Notes: generated by a model not told the origin, from the letters alone. DNA of 64,000 bases from Sinorhizobium arboris LMG 14919 (GCF_000427465.1 NZ_ATYB01000014.1:2193570-2257569); one strand, 5' to 3'; positions 34,687 to 43,342 are shown, numbered from the stretch's first letter. Program-made: numbers and translations.

Positions 34687-35476
34687 CGGTCGTCCTCCGT
34701 AGGTCATCTGAAAGTTCGATCCAAGTCGGCGCGTGATCGCTTGCGTGCTCCCATCCGCGGACATGCTTGTCGACTCCTGAATCCGAAAGCCTCTGGGCGA
34801 CATCCGGGCTGAGCAGGAAATGGTCGATGCGAAGGCCGGCATCCCTGACGAAAGCATTTCGGAAGTAGTCCCAAAAGGTATAGATGCGCTCGCCAGGATG
34901 AAGTTGGCGGAGGGCATCCGTCCAGCCCTGTTCAAGCAGGCGATGATAAGCGTCTCTGACCTCGACGCGGAACAGCGCGTCGTTCACCCAACGCTCCGGT
35001 TTGTAGACGTCGAGTTCCGTCGGCATGACGTTGTAGTCGCCAGCGAGGATCCCCGGCACGTGGAGTTCCAGCAGCTTTGCCGCGTAAGCCGTCATCCTCT
35101 CGAACCATGCCAGCTTGTATTCGAACTTCGGTCCCGGATAGGGATTCCCGTTGGGCAGATAGAGGCAGCCGATCACCATGCCATCGATCGCTGCCTCTAT
35201 ATAGCGGCTGTGGGTATCGTCCGGATCACCGGGAAGGCCCTTGCGCGTCAGCGTCGGCTCCCTGTCTCTGGCGAGGATCGCCACGCCGTTCCAACTCTTC
35301 TGGCCGTGCCAAATCGCTCCGTATCCGGCAGCCTCGATAGCTTTGACGGGGAACTTCGGGTCTGGTGCCTTCAGTTCCTGAAGGCAGACGACATCAGGCG
35401 ACGCCTCCTCCAGCCACCGCAACAGGACATCCAGACGGCCATTCACCCCGTTGACGTTGTAGGTGGCGATCTTCAC
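34673..35476 (-). CDS. xthA: Exodeoxyribonuclease III (AP endonuclease family)
   Basis: 267 aa from a GTG at 35476; the product begins VKIATYNVNGVNGRLDVLLR, the canonical start of the family. Catalytic blocks are LQELKAPDPKFP (Glu metal ligand), GCLYLPNGNP, LAGDYNVMPTELDV (Asp/Asn), TFWDYFRNAF with RDAGLRIDHFLLS, and GWEHASDHAPTWIEL with the general-base His. It removes 3' blocks and cuts at abasic sites in base excision repair. It lies downstream of two small genes and the truncated phosphoesterase on the same strand. Confidence 0.9.
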   Translation of the reverse strand: MKIATYNVNGVNGRLDVLLRWLEEASPDVVCLQELKAPDPKFPVKAIEAAGYGAIWHGQKSWNGVAILARDREPTLTRKGLPGDPDDTHSRYIEAAIDGMVIGCLYLPNGNPYPGPKFEYKLAWFERMTAYAAKLLELHVPGILAGDYNVMPTELDVYKPERWVNDALFRVEVRDAYHRLLEQGWTDALRQLHPGERIYTFWDYFRNAFVRDAGLRIDHFLLSPDVAQRLSDSGVDKHVRGWEHASDHAPTWIELSDDLRRTTDDEG

Positions 35477-36478
35477 GGACCTATTTCTTGCGATCGCCCA
35501 TGTCGCCCTGGCCGGGCTTGGCATCGTGCTTCGCCTTCTGTTTCTTGTCTGAGGACAGGGAGCGGCCGACATCCACCGACTCTTTGAACTTCCCGCTTTC
35601 GTCGCGCCGCACGTAGCGCTTGTCGGTCCCGGTATCGATGAGTTCGCGCTTCGACATGAATGCCTCCGGTCGTCGTGGTCGCCGGACAGAACGCACGGAA
35701 AGCCGAAAAGTTACAAACCTCTGGCCAAGCCACACCTTTGGTCTGCTCATGCACCGTCGCGCGGAGCCGCGGTCGATCGTTGGGCGGGCCGTCCTGGATT
35801 TCGATGACGAGCCGCGGATCGAAGGCCGTCCCCTCTCCCGGATATCCGCGCGGATTAGCGACGATCCTGCTTTCACCGACCCGGTAGTCGACCTTCTGAT
35901 GGACGTGACCATGCACCCACAACGCCGGCCGTCCTTCGACGATGACCTCTTCCAGATCGGAGGCATAGCAGGCGCACAGCGGATCGCCGTGGAACTCGGG
36001 TGACATCGACCGGGTAGATGGAGCGTGATGGCTTAGGACCACCGTCTTCCCAGCCGAGGACACCGCCAGTGCGGATTTGAGAAACGCCCTAGACTCATGA
36101 TGCATTCGATAGGCATGGATCGGCTTGAACTTCCGATAGGGCAGCCTGGAAAACTTGATCTTCCGGTAATCGTTCATTCCGCTCTGGGCGGCCGCCATCG
36201 CAAGTTCGGGATCGCCGCGGTTGATGCGGAAGTCGGTCCACAGGGCTGCCCCAACAAACCTGACGTCACCGATATCCACCGCCTCGTTTTCGAGCCAGTG
36301 GACGTTGGGATAGCGATCACGCAGCAAGCGCGCGTCGCGGATGCTCTCCTGCACGGAGGCTCCATAGTATTCATGGTTCCCTGCCGTGAACACGACGGGC
36401 ATCGAGGAACGAATGTTGGCCGCCAACCATTCGATGCTGGGGGCGATGCCGCGCGTGTCTTTCAGGACACCGATCCTA
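35473..36478 (-). pseudogene. Metallophosphoesterase truncated at its 5' end
   Basis: The frame gives phosphoesterase motifs VVFTAGNHEYYG (GNHE), LSHHAPSTRSM and WVHGHVHQKVDYRVGESRIVANPRG. It lacks the first 50 or so residues with the D-x-H and GD motifs. Homology-like sequence (GVLKDTRGIAPSIEWL) extends upstream of the first usable TTG (36426) to about 36474, where an in-frame TAG appears. So the gene has been cut at about 36478, the inferred edge of the island. The 3' end also runs on past its natural length (about 35720) through the small gene at 35481-35657, suggesting a lost stop. Without the missing metal ligands it should be inactive. Confidence 0.75.
35481..35657 (-). CDS. Small basic protein
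   Basis: 58 aa from ATG 35657 with ACCGGAGGCATTC in front. It starts MSKRELIDTGTDKRYVRRDE and ends in a Lys/Asp-rich tail (SSDKKQKAKHDAKPG, then GDRKK). It has no recognised domain, but its good ribosome site and charged, low-complexity tail resemble small proteins common in rhizobia. It lies 5 bp before the exonuclease gene, inside the run-on frame of the broken phosphoesterase. Confidence 0.65.
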   Translation of the reverse strand: MSKRELIDTGTDKRYVRRDESGKFKESVDVGRSLSSDKKQKAKHDAKPGQGDMGDRKK

Positions 36479-36650
36479 GTTGTGACGGGCTACTACCCCC
36501 GAGAGCGACACGTACCACTCCACCATCTATTTGACGCGAGATCGCCAAGATGTCAAAGGCTTACAAACGTAGGGAAGAGGTATCATCGAGATTTGCGAGA
36601 CAGCGCAAATCAGCTATCCCGAGAGCTTCGTTCGGGAGACTGCCGTCGCA

Positions 36651-37289
36651 TCAGCGGTGTTCAGACGGGTGAGGCTGTGCAGCAGCTTGACGCTTGGAGA
36701 TTTTTGCAACTGTTGCACGGGACGCCCCGGTAGCATGCTGTATTTGCGACCACGACATTCCGGCTTTTAGCATCGAGGCGATGCCAGCGTTCCGCGTCAC
36801 GTCCTCGGCGCGGCCGCGATAACGCCCTTCCGCCTTTGCTATAGCTTGACCCTGCGCCTGTCGGCGGCGGCGATCCTCGTAGTCCTTACGGGCAACGGCG
36901 GCGAGCACGTCGAGCATCATCGAATTAACTGCGCTGAACATCCTCGCCGTGAAGTCGTCGGTGGAGGAAGCGAGCATCCAAGACGTCGGTAGATCCAGCG
37001 CCACGACACGAACTTGCCGAGCATCGAGCTCGCGTCTCAATTTCTGCCAATCCTCAGCGGTCAGACGGGAAAGGCGGTCAACCTGCTCGATTAGGAGGAT
37101 GTCGCCGGGGCGAGCATCTGCAAGCAGGCGGAATAGTTCAGGTCGAGCCAGCTTCGCACCGCTCTCGTTCTCAACATAGGTCGCGGCGATGATCAAGCCT
37201 CGCTTTTCGGCGAAGGCCTCAAGCTGCGCACGGGCGCGACTGGCATCTTGTTCGTTCGTTGAAGCGCGAAGGTAGGCTCGTACAAGCAT
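36651..37289 (-). CDS. Serine recombinase (resolvase/invertase family)
   Basis: 212 aa from ATG 37289; an ATG at 37301 adds four residues. The catalytic domain has YLRASTNEQDASRARAQLEAF with the nucleophilic Ser, ARPELFRLLADARPGDILLIEQVDRLSRL and the E-helix region. The C-terminus has a resolvase-type helix-turn-helix (IASMLKAGMSWSQIQHATG, then ASRATVAKISK). Full length for a small resolvase or invertase. GGTTCAC repeats surround its start (37302-37366) and may be its recombination sites or operator. It lies at the left edge of the island. Confidence 0.88.
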   Translation of the reverse strand: MLVRAYLRASTNEQDASRARAQLEAFAEKRGLIIAATYVENESGAKLARPELFRLLADARPGDILLIEQVDRLSRLTAEDWQKLRRELDARQVRVVALDLPTSWMLASSTDDFTARMFSAVNSMMLDVLAAVARKDYEDRRRRQAQGQAIAKAEGRYRGRAEDVTRNAGIASMLKAGMSWSQIQHATGASRATVAKISKRQAAAQPHPSEHR

Positions 37290-37301
37290 CAATTGCCCCA
37301 T

Positions 37302-37366
37302 GGTTCACTTTACGTGGTTCACATAATGGCGGCTTATTTTGAATAGTCAAAGGATAATAGTGAACC
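37302..37366. promoter_or_regulatory. GGTTCAC repeats at the recombinase start
   Basis: GGTTCAC occurs at 37302-37308 and 37316-37322 as direct copies 14 bp apart, and inverted as GTGAACC at 37360-37366. The cluster abuts the recombinase start codon. This arrangement suits a resolution/crossover site or an autoregulatory operator. Confidence 0.5.
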
Positions 37367-37540
37367 AGCGCTGAGGCGGTGCAGTTACGGCACACACTAA
37401 GTAGACCAATTCCTACAGGCGAGAATAACCCGACTTCGCAGGTTCAAGTTTCCTACAAAGGCGAGTTGCAAGATCACAGCGGCTTGCGATTTTCCCTTGT
37501 TTCATTCACAAGACGCTGAGTGCATTTTTGGGGAGAAGAG

Positions 37541-38851
37541 ATGGCGGGCGATTTTTCGGAAACTAGGCGCGATTTGCTTGATATAATCATTTCTATCAGG
37601 CAGACGATAGACCGGCGCCTAGACGTGCGGAAATCGGACGATTTTGATGCAATGCAAAGCATTTCGATGCGCGTTGAAGGTCTCCGATATATCCTCAATC
37701 AGTTCCGTCTGCCGGCGAGAAGACAACGGCTGTCGGCGGAACTTTCCTCTTTATATGCGCAACGCCTCATGCATGAAGCAGTCGCATTGCAAGATAGCAT
37801 TGAATTTCAGAAATACCTTGCTTCAGTAAAGTTTCGTATGGTCCCTACTGGGCCTGCACGCCCTTCGCTCTATGTTCCAGAAATTACTGACAACGATGAC
37901 GCAACTGTATCTGATGCATTGCGAGCCTTCATCAGGATTATAGTGGAGGCAAGCGAACCCGATCTCGTTGATAAAATGAGCGGGGAAGTGAAGCAAGCGG
38001 CCGCGCAGCTTCGCAGCATCGTTCCCCGCCAGAAGATAGCGCCCGTGCAGTTTGAAGTGGCCGACGGGCGCCTACAAATCGCCCATCAAAATGCACAATC
38101 CAGAGCACGGGATCTGAATAATGTAAACTCAGCCCGAGAGATTATGATTGAACGTGGCAGAAAGCTTATTCAGCATCTTGGCGCCACGAATTGCGACCAT
38201 CGCCTTCTCGAAACCATGGAGGCGTTGCAATCGAAATTGGCAGATCAAAACGATATTATACAACTCGGAATTATGAATATTGGCTGTGAAGCCGTTTTTA
38301 ATCAGTTTTCCGATGAACTCCCCGATGCTATATTAGGGATGCTCCAGGCACACTCCACCAATATTAGCTTATATGTAGCACAGTTTCCGGAATGGGCTCA
38401 GTTTACTGAGAATGCAGCCTTGGTGGAGTTGAACGAGGACGACGTTAGAAATGCGTCTGCTACAGCGGAAAACATTATCCTACATCTCTCCGCCTCGCCT
38501 GAAGCTGTTGATCCGGAAGTGCCAAGAACCATTGCAATGCTGCAAGCCCTCGTCTCAAACCCGCGCAACACATCAAAGCGAGCCGCTTATGCTCTGATCC
38601 GAACGATTGAGAACCTCGTTTCGAAGATCTTCGACTACGGCAGCAACTTCTTGGATCAAACGATTTCTCGAACATCCGACAAAACGTCAAAAGTGATCTC
38701 AAATATTGTCATGGTCTCGCTGCTAGCACTGGCGGTCGAAAGTGCTACAAGCATGTCCAGCGTAGCCGACAAACTCGGCGATACAGCATGGATGGCAAGA
38801 GCAGCGCAGATCGTTAAGGAGCAGTTGAGCGCTGCGAAGATTTTTGAGTAG
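37541..38851 (+). CDS. Unrecognised 436-aa island protein
   Basis: 436 aa from ATG 37541 after GGGGAGAAGAG. The protein starts MAGDFSETRRDLLDIIISI, is mostly helical with long charged stretches, and has a weakly hydrophobic segment near the end (ISNIVMVSLLALAVESATSM) that could insert in or associate with the membrane. I see no nucleotide-binding or nuclease motif. Its DNA is distinctly AT-rich with codons such as ATA and TTA that neighbours avoid, a sign of transfer. It stands alone, divergent from the recombinase and convergent to the DUF2290-like gene. The company it keeps suggests a defence or mobile-element role, but that is inference only. Confidence 0.75.
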   Translation: MAGDFSETRRDLLDIIISIRQTIDRRLDVRKSDDFDAMQSISMRVEGLRYILNQFRLPARRQRLSAELSSLYAQRLMHEAVALQDSIEFQKYLASVKFRMVPTGPARPSLYVPEITDNDDATVSDALRAFIRIIVEASEPDLVDKMSGEVKQAAAQLRSIVPRQKIAPVQFEVADGRLQIAHQNAQSRARDLNNVNSAREIMIERGRKLIQHLGATNCDHRLLETMEALQSKLADQNDIIQLGIMNIGCEAVFNQFSDELPDAILGMLQAHSTNISLYVAQFPEWAQFTENAALVELNEDDVRNASATAENIILHLSASPEAVDPEVPRTIAMLQALVSNPRNTSKRAAYALIRTIENLVSKIFDYGSNFLDQTISRTSDKTSKVISNIVMVSLLALAVESATSMSSVADKLGDTAWMARAAQIVKEQLSAAKIFE

Positions 38852-38998
38852 ACCGCGAATTGTGACGTAACGAGCCTTTTGCAGCAACGTTAGAAGCTGA
38901 ATGGTAGATCGGTGCAAAAGGTGCCAGATCACAGTACAATGGCCAACAAGCCGCCAGAGTTCTCGCTGGGGCAATACTTACTAAGACAGCGCGGGATG

Positions 38999-39676
38999 TT
39001 AAAAGGCGATGTGAAGCTCGCTTCGTTCTAGCTCCGAGATTGTTGCTTCAAACGCTGCCGGCGGCGGCACCTGCCAATCGGCTATCGAAGCGAACTCCTC
39101 AGGATATAAATTCTTGAAAACAAACCGAGAGAACTGCGCGAGCTTTAGCGGAGCCTTTACAGGAACACGGCATCGTGATTTCCCCATGTGTAGGTGACTT
39201 GATGGGTGGTTCTCGCCTGCATTCTCTGGGTCATACTCAAAGCGAAATGTTGGCCGCGTTCTCGTCCTCGTCCGCAATTCCGTCTCACCTAAGATGTCTA
39301 TAAAGTCCTCAACCGGAAGAAAGTCGCCATCCGAGGTTCGAAGCTCGTCCGCTTCGAAATGAATTGGGCAGGGGATGTAAGTGGCACGATGCCGCCGGAC
39401 ATGAGCGCCTTGGAAGACGTAGCTAACTTGTAGAATGGCGCCATCGATGAGCAGGGCTGAAAATTCCCTGCCGCGAATGATTTCAAGATACTCCGACAGG
39501 CTCGTCTCGCCATATCGCGCTGGCGACCACTCGCTCTGCACTGAGTTCCATGTGACCAAGCGTAGCCCATCTGCCATGTCCACGATCTTGTGAGAATTGG
39601 GGGCCAGGACGAGATCGTTCGCCGATAATAATTCCACGAGCTCGGAAAGCTCTCTGTGAAAATTTACCGCGCTCAT
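38999..39676 (-). CDS. DUF2290-like helicase partner
   Basis: 225 aa. It begins MSAVNFHRELSELVELLSAND; the middle has REFSALLIDGAILQVSYVF and YIPCPIHFEADELRT, and the end has NHPSSHLHMGKSRCRVPVKAPLK with FSRFVFKNLYPEEF. This late block (a HLH-x-G...R-x-P...P pattern before F-x-x-F-x2-x-x-YP) resembles the DUF2290 family from memory; a profile search is needed to confirm. The start overlaps the helicase stop by 4 bp (39673-39676), so the pair is coupled. The role is unknown. Confidence 0.6.
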   Translation of the reverse strand: MSAVNFHRELSELVELLSANDLVLAPNSHKIVDMADGLRLVTWNSVQSEWSPARYGETSLSEYLEIIRGREFSALLIDGAILQVSYVFQGAHVRRHRATYIPCPIHFEADELRTSDGDFLPVEDFIDILGETELRTRTRTRPTFRFEYDPENAGENHPSSHLHMGKSRCRVPVKAPLKLAQFSRFVFKNLYPEEFASIADWQVPPPAAFEATISELERSELHIAF

Positions 39677-41901
39677 GCGTTTGAAGGGCCCTGTCCGAGA
39701 ATATTCCTGAGTTTGTCTAACAAGTCAGGGGGAAGTTGGTCGGGAGCTAGCTCTCCGCGGTCAATCATATCGAGGATCTCTGAAAAACCATCAATGCCCT
39801 GAGTAAGTTTCTTTTGTTCGTTCGGGGAACGATCACGATGAATTCGCATAAGTCTAGAAATTTGCTCGGCGGTGGGATAGCGGAAGGACAGGCCATAGTT
39901 TGCGGCCACGACTGCTTGAAACTCCTCACGCAAAGCGACCATCGCAGAGCCTACACCACAAACCCGAACCCACGCACGAGAACGGGTCATCGCCGTGAAA
40001 AGCGTGTTGCGTTTCTTCGCCAGCTGAAAACCGGTATAGCACTCGTGAGAGTTCACGACATACACCATCGCCGCTTCGTTTCCTTTGGCTCGGAAAATAT
40101 GTGTGATGGCGATACTGCGATCTACGAACATTTCATCTTGGCTCGACGTCACCCCCGCCAAATGAGCCGGGATGTTGTGCACTCGCAGAGCGGAAGTCAG
40201 AACACCCGCATTTGACTTTGCCGTCCAAGCGTTCGGCAAAATAATCAGAATATCGCGGTGTTGCAGCTCTCGCTCTGCCAGATCCCGCGCTATCTCCGCG
40301 GCCACCCACTCAGCCTGACGCGGAATGTCGTCGAAGACCAAAAATTGTACAGCATCCTCTGGCTCTATGAGCCGCTTCGCGGGGTCTGCAAAAAAGTCGG
40401 GTGAGCACTCGGGCCGGCGCCTCAATGTTACTTGTTCGCCGGGCTGAGTATGTCCATTCGTGACCTCGTATCCGATCTCGTTCCAGAGGGCCGGATCGTC
40501 GAACATCTGCACAAGTGGTGTTGGTTCGTTCGGGCTTACGCGTCGATACACTCCGAAACCCAGCCCATGCGCTGTGCTGAGTGCCCAAGGCGTGTTTCGG
40601 TAGCACACGGGCAAAATAATGTCGTGTGGTGGTCGATTAGGAACGTTTTCCAGTTGCACACGAGGGTGTCCGTGAGCATCCACACCGAACAATTCGGACA
40701 CGTTCGGCATGCTGTATTCGCCGAGATTTTGGAGTTCGTCGTAGGCCCAGATTACCCGTTTTGGTGCACGCGTGAACGCATAAACGATACGGAAGAACGA
40801 AACCGGTAGATCCTGTGCTTCATCTATCAGAACGGCATCATAGAGCGGACTATCAACTTGTCTTGCTGTAATTGCGCTCTCAACCTCATCGCAGACACCC
40901 TTGAATGACAGGTCACCATAGCGTCGATTTGCTTCGCCCCAAGTGACCGGCTCTATCCCAGTTGCACGGGCTAGTTCGCTGTAGACGCCCTCCTCTGACT
41001 TGCCGCCCCAGGAGTGCATTATCTTTAACTTTTCCCAGTTTGGTTCATCCTTCTTATGCTCAAACATGAACCTGCGGATAAGATCCTTAAACTGCTGCCG
41101 AAGTGACCGGCTGTAATACGTGACGACAATGTCCCATTCGGGATGGAGCGCGTGCAGGTAAGCCGCCTTGAGGGCGAGAACGATAGTCTTGCCTGATCCG
41201 GCAAGCCCGCGTATGCGCTGTGGGCCTTCCGGGTAAGCGATGGCCCCCTTCTTTTGCCATGCGTCCAAATTTGCAACATTTGCTTCAATGGTTCGGAGCT
41301 TGCCGCCGTATGAGTGCGCCGACGTAACGTTTTCCCGCCTGCGCGTTGGTTTGATGGTGGAAACGCGCTGAATTGTAGCATTGATTGGGCGCTCGAACTT
41401 CAACGGTAGTTCAGGGAACGTTTCTAGGACGCCAATCAGGGTTTCTCCGTCCGCCAGATAGACTTCCTCCGGCGTCGCTATGTCAGGAACCTGAGGAAGA
41501 AAGGTCACGACATTGATTGGAAAGCCTAGCGCACGGCCCGCCATCAGGTCCTTATTGGAAAGCATCTTTGCACTAAGGTTACGATACAGCTCATCCTGCC
41601 GCGCTGCGATGGTCGCCAGCCACTCCTCAACATTCTGAGCATCATATGGCGGTGCAGTAAGGTCAAACATTACCACTCCGTGTTCTCGGCACGTCAACAG
41701 TGCGTCGGACCGAGTGATGTCATCCACTGCCTCGTAAACAGGGTAGGAGAAATACAGGTGCCCATGTAATCCCGCGTTGACCAGCGCTTCTCGAAGGCGG
41801 GTTTCGCGCTCACCTTGCGCGCTGGAACCGAATACTACTTCAAGCTCATCATCCACCGGGGCGTCCTCATGGCTGTTCCGCGTCACAAAACCCCGGGGCA
41901 C
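39673..41901 (-). CDS. UvrD-like SF1 helicase with N-terminal nuclease-like region
   Basis: 742 aa. The N-terminal 170 residues (ERETRLREALVNAGLHGHLY, SDALLTCREHGVVMFDLTAPP) resemble a NERD/PD-(D/E)XK-type fold, but the usual E-x-K is not evident. Helicase motifs follow: Walker A RIRGLAGSGKTIVLALKA (about 230-245), motif II AVLIDEAQDLPVSFF, motif III VIWAYDELQNLG, motif V THIFRAKGNEAAMVYVVNS and motif VI RNTLFTAMTRSRAW. The gene precedes and overlaps the DUF2290-like gene. Stand-alone helicases of this kind with a small partner are frequent in phage-defence islands, which makes defence the leading hypothesis. GC is lower than in the flanks. Confidence 0.82.
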   Translation of the reverse strand: MPRGFVTRNSHEDAPVDDELEVVFGSSAQGERETRLREALVNAGLHGHLYFSYPVYEAVDDITRSDALLTCREHGVVMFDLTAPPYDAQNVEEWLATIAARQDELYRNLSAKMLSNKDLMAGRALGFPINVVTFLPQVPDIATPEEVYLADGETLIGVLETFPELPLKFERPINATIQRVSTIKPTRRRENVTSAHSYGGKLRTIEANVANLDAWQKKGAIAYPEGPQRIRGLAGSGKTIVLALKAAYLHALHPEWDIVVTYYSRSLRQQFKDLIRRFMFEHKKDEPNWEKLKIMHSWGGKSEEGVYSELARATGIEPVTWGEANRRYGDLSFKGVCDEVESAITARQVDSPLYDAVLIDEAQDLPVSFFRIVYAFTRAPKRVIWAYDELQNLGEYSMPNVSELFGVDAHGHPRVQLENVPNRPPHDIILPVCYRNTPWALSTAHGLGFGVYRRVSPNEPTPLVQMFDDPALWNEIGYEVTNGHTQPGEQVTLRRRPECSPDFFADPAKRLIEPEDAVQFLVFDDIPRQAEWVAAEIARDLAERELQHRDILIILPNAWTAKSNAGVLTSALRVHNIPAHLAGVTSSQDEMFVDRSIAITHIFRAKGNEAAMVYVVNSHECYTGFQLAKKRNTLFTAMTRSRAWVRVCGVGSAMVALREEFQAVVAANYGLSFRYPTAEQISRLMRIHRDRSPNEQKKLTQGIDGFSEILDMIDRGELAPDQLPPDLLDKLRNILGQGPSNA

Positions 41902-42033
41902 CTGCTTGGACCGTTCGGGCTATCGCTGCCGCCACCATATTGGGATGACATGATCGCTTCAACTCAGGCAGAACGTCTTATACAGATTAAGCTCCGGGCT
42001 CAGACAATGCGGCTGTTGGGGGATAACGCCTGA
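41869..42033 (+). CDS. Possible 54-aa protein opposite the helicase start
   Basis: A frame from ATG 41869 to TGA 42033 gives MAVPRHKTPGHLLGPFGLSL, then PPPYWDDMIASTQAERL and a helical end LRAQTMRLLGDNA. It overlaps the first 33 bp of the helicase gene on the other strand and ends 41 bp before the Panacea gene. The composition looks protein-like, but no ribosome site or family is evident. Confidence 0.3.
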   Translation: MAVPRHKTPGHLLGPFGLSLPPPYWDDMIASTQAERLIQIKLRAQTMRLLGDNA

Positions 42034-42074
42034 GGCGCGTTGCGAACAAAACGAGAAAATGGTATTTGCCCTAG

Positions 42075-42563
42075 ATGTCGTATGATGTTCGTGCAGTCGC
42101 CAATTTCGTTTTAGATATTGCGGAAGCAGAGCACCGCGAGGTCTCCAATCTGCACATAAATAAGATCGTGTACTTCCTGCACGCCGATTTTCTCGTCGCG
42201 TTTTCGCGGCCCCTCGTGAGCGCGAAAATTGAGGCTTGGACACACGGACCAGTGTTCCGTGAGCTTTACAGGGAATTTAAGGAGTACGGTAGTTCTGGAA
42301 TTGCGGGCAGAGCAAGCTATCTCGATCCAGCAAGCGGGCAAAAGCGGAAAGCTCTCTACAACTTCAGCCGGGAAGAGGAAGCGTTTTTAACTCAACTGAC
42401 TAAACGGTACATATCCATGACACCAAGCGCGTTAGTCGCGCAATCTCACGTTCAAGGTGGTCCTTGGGATCAAACTTGGAACCATGAGACGGTGACGAAT
42501 GCCTCGATGCGAATATCCGACGAATTGATAAAGGATTGGTATGGAAAGGCGGTTAAGCACTAA
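42075..42563 (+). CDS. Panacea (DUF4065/SocA-type) domain protein, probable antitoxin
   Basis: 162 aa. It begins MSYDVRAVANFVLDIAEAEH and has LHINKIVYFLHADFLVAFSRPLVSAKIEAWTHGPVF (residues about 25-60), the signature of the DUF4065/Panacea fold, then YNFSREEEAFLTQLTKRYISMTPSALVAQSH. Panacea domains act as antitoxins that neutralise diverse toxins encoded next door, and SocA is a proteolytic adaptor of this family. The stop overlaps the next start by one base (TAATG), the usual arrangement of such pairs. It should therefore neutralise the 259-aa protein. Confidence 0.8.
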   Translation: MSYDVRAVANFVLDIAEAEHREVSNLHINKIVYFLHADFLVAFSRPLVSAKIEAWTHGPVFRELYREFKEYGSSGIAGRASYLDPASGQKRKALYNFSREEEAFLTQLTKRYISMTPSALVAQSHVQGGPWDQTWNHETVTNASMRISDELIKDWYGKAVKH

Positions 42564-43342
42564 TGGCAGTTGATTACGCAAAACTCCTCGCCAAAATCGA
42601 TAGACCGCCTTCTGGACCAAATTGGGTTCGGTTTGTTCACGATGACGTTGTTCGGACAACGAAATCTATCGTCTCATTCGTCAAAGGTGCTCCGCCTTTC
42701 ACGTATGCGCCCGGCTACGCGGCCATTAAAGACCGCCTCCAACTCGGCATTGAGATGGGCACTGCATTGAAGGCGGTTCAGCGCGTTGGTCCACCGGCGG
42801 GCCGAAAGCAGAACGAAGAGCTTGTCATGTCCTTCTTCGAGCACGATCAGGCTCGGGGATATGCCGCCCGCAACGCGGTGGAGTTCGAGAGAGAAGTGTT
42901 CAGAATATCGCGGGATATCGCGGTGCCAGTTGCCCCACTCTCTATAATTCGGGAGCGGGGACAATTTCTTCCACTTTTCGTATGTGGTTGGAGCGAAGTT
43001 AAACTCAACGAGCACCAACGCCGACTGTTGGTAACAATCTGCGAAGATGCATTTCTCTCGCTTACCGACTATCAAAAGTCGCCGGCGGAGTTTCTGTTCT
43101 TTCCTAAGACCGACGACGGTGCAGAAACCAAAAGGCGAGCTGAAGTCTGGCATCGGGGAGACTATCGCCTGCTAACAGACAGAGAATTGAGCGAAGCGGT
43201 TGAGGTCTTCCTCGAAGCTCGCGAAGCTGCCCGAGCAATCATTCTGAAAGAGATGGCGGAGGCAGCGAGGCGGAAACCTGTCGAAGATGAGGTTCCCTCT
43301 GTCCACGCGGAGCGCGATTTATTGTCGTTCGATGACGACTAA
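42563..43342 (+). CDS. Unrecognised 259-aa protein coupled to the Panacea gene (candidate toxin)
   Basis: 259 aa, starting MAVDYAKLLAKIDRPPSGPN. Segments of note are LGIEMGTALKAVQRVGPPAG, RKQNEELVMSFFEHDQARGY, LSIIRERGQFLPLFVCGWSEV and LLVTICEDAFLSLTDYQKSP; the C-terminus is helical and acidic, ending ERDLLSFDDD. I see no known toxin fold. Coupling by a one-base overlap to a Panacea antitoxin makes it a candidate toxin, or an accessory factor. It is larger than most toxins of type II pairs. It lies next to the integrase remnant. Confidence 0.6.
   Translation: MAVDYAKLLAKIDRPPSGPNWVRFVHDDVVRTTKSIVSFVKGAPPFTYAPGYAAIKDRLQLGIEMGTALKAVQRVGPPAGRKQNEELVMSFFEHDQARGYAARNAVEFEREVFRISRDIAVPVAPLSIIRERGQFLPLFVCGWSEVKLNEHQRRLLVTICEDAFLSLTDYQKSPAEFLFFPKTDDGAETKRRAEVWHRGDYRLLTDRELSEAVEVFLEAREAARAIILKEMAEAARRKPVEDEVPSVHAERDLLSFDDD

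Noticed and set aside
36479..36650. Left attachment site duplicating the tRNA-Ile 3' end
   Set aside because: I looked for GGTTCGAGTCCC or the CGGGCCCACCA end near the left island edge and found no copy, so a simple tRNA-directed integration cannot be shown.
42563..43342. Known toxin partner (Fic, ToxN, RES, ribosyltransferase types) for the Panacea protein
   Set aside because: None of the motifs of these toxin families is visible in the 259-aa protein, so it is left unnamed.
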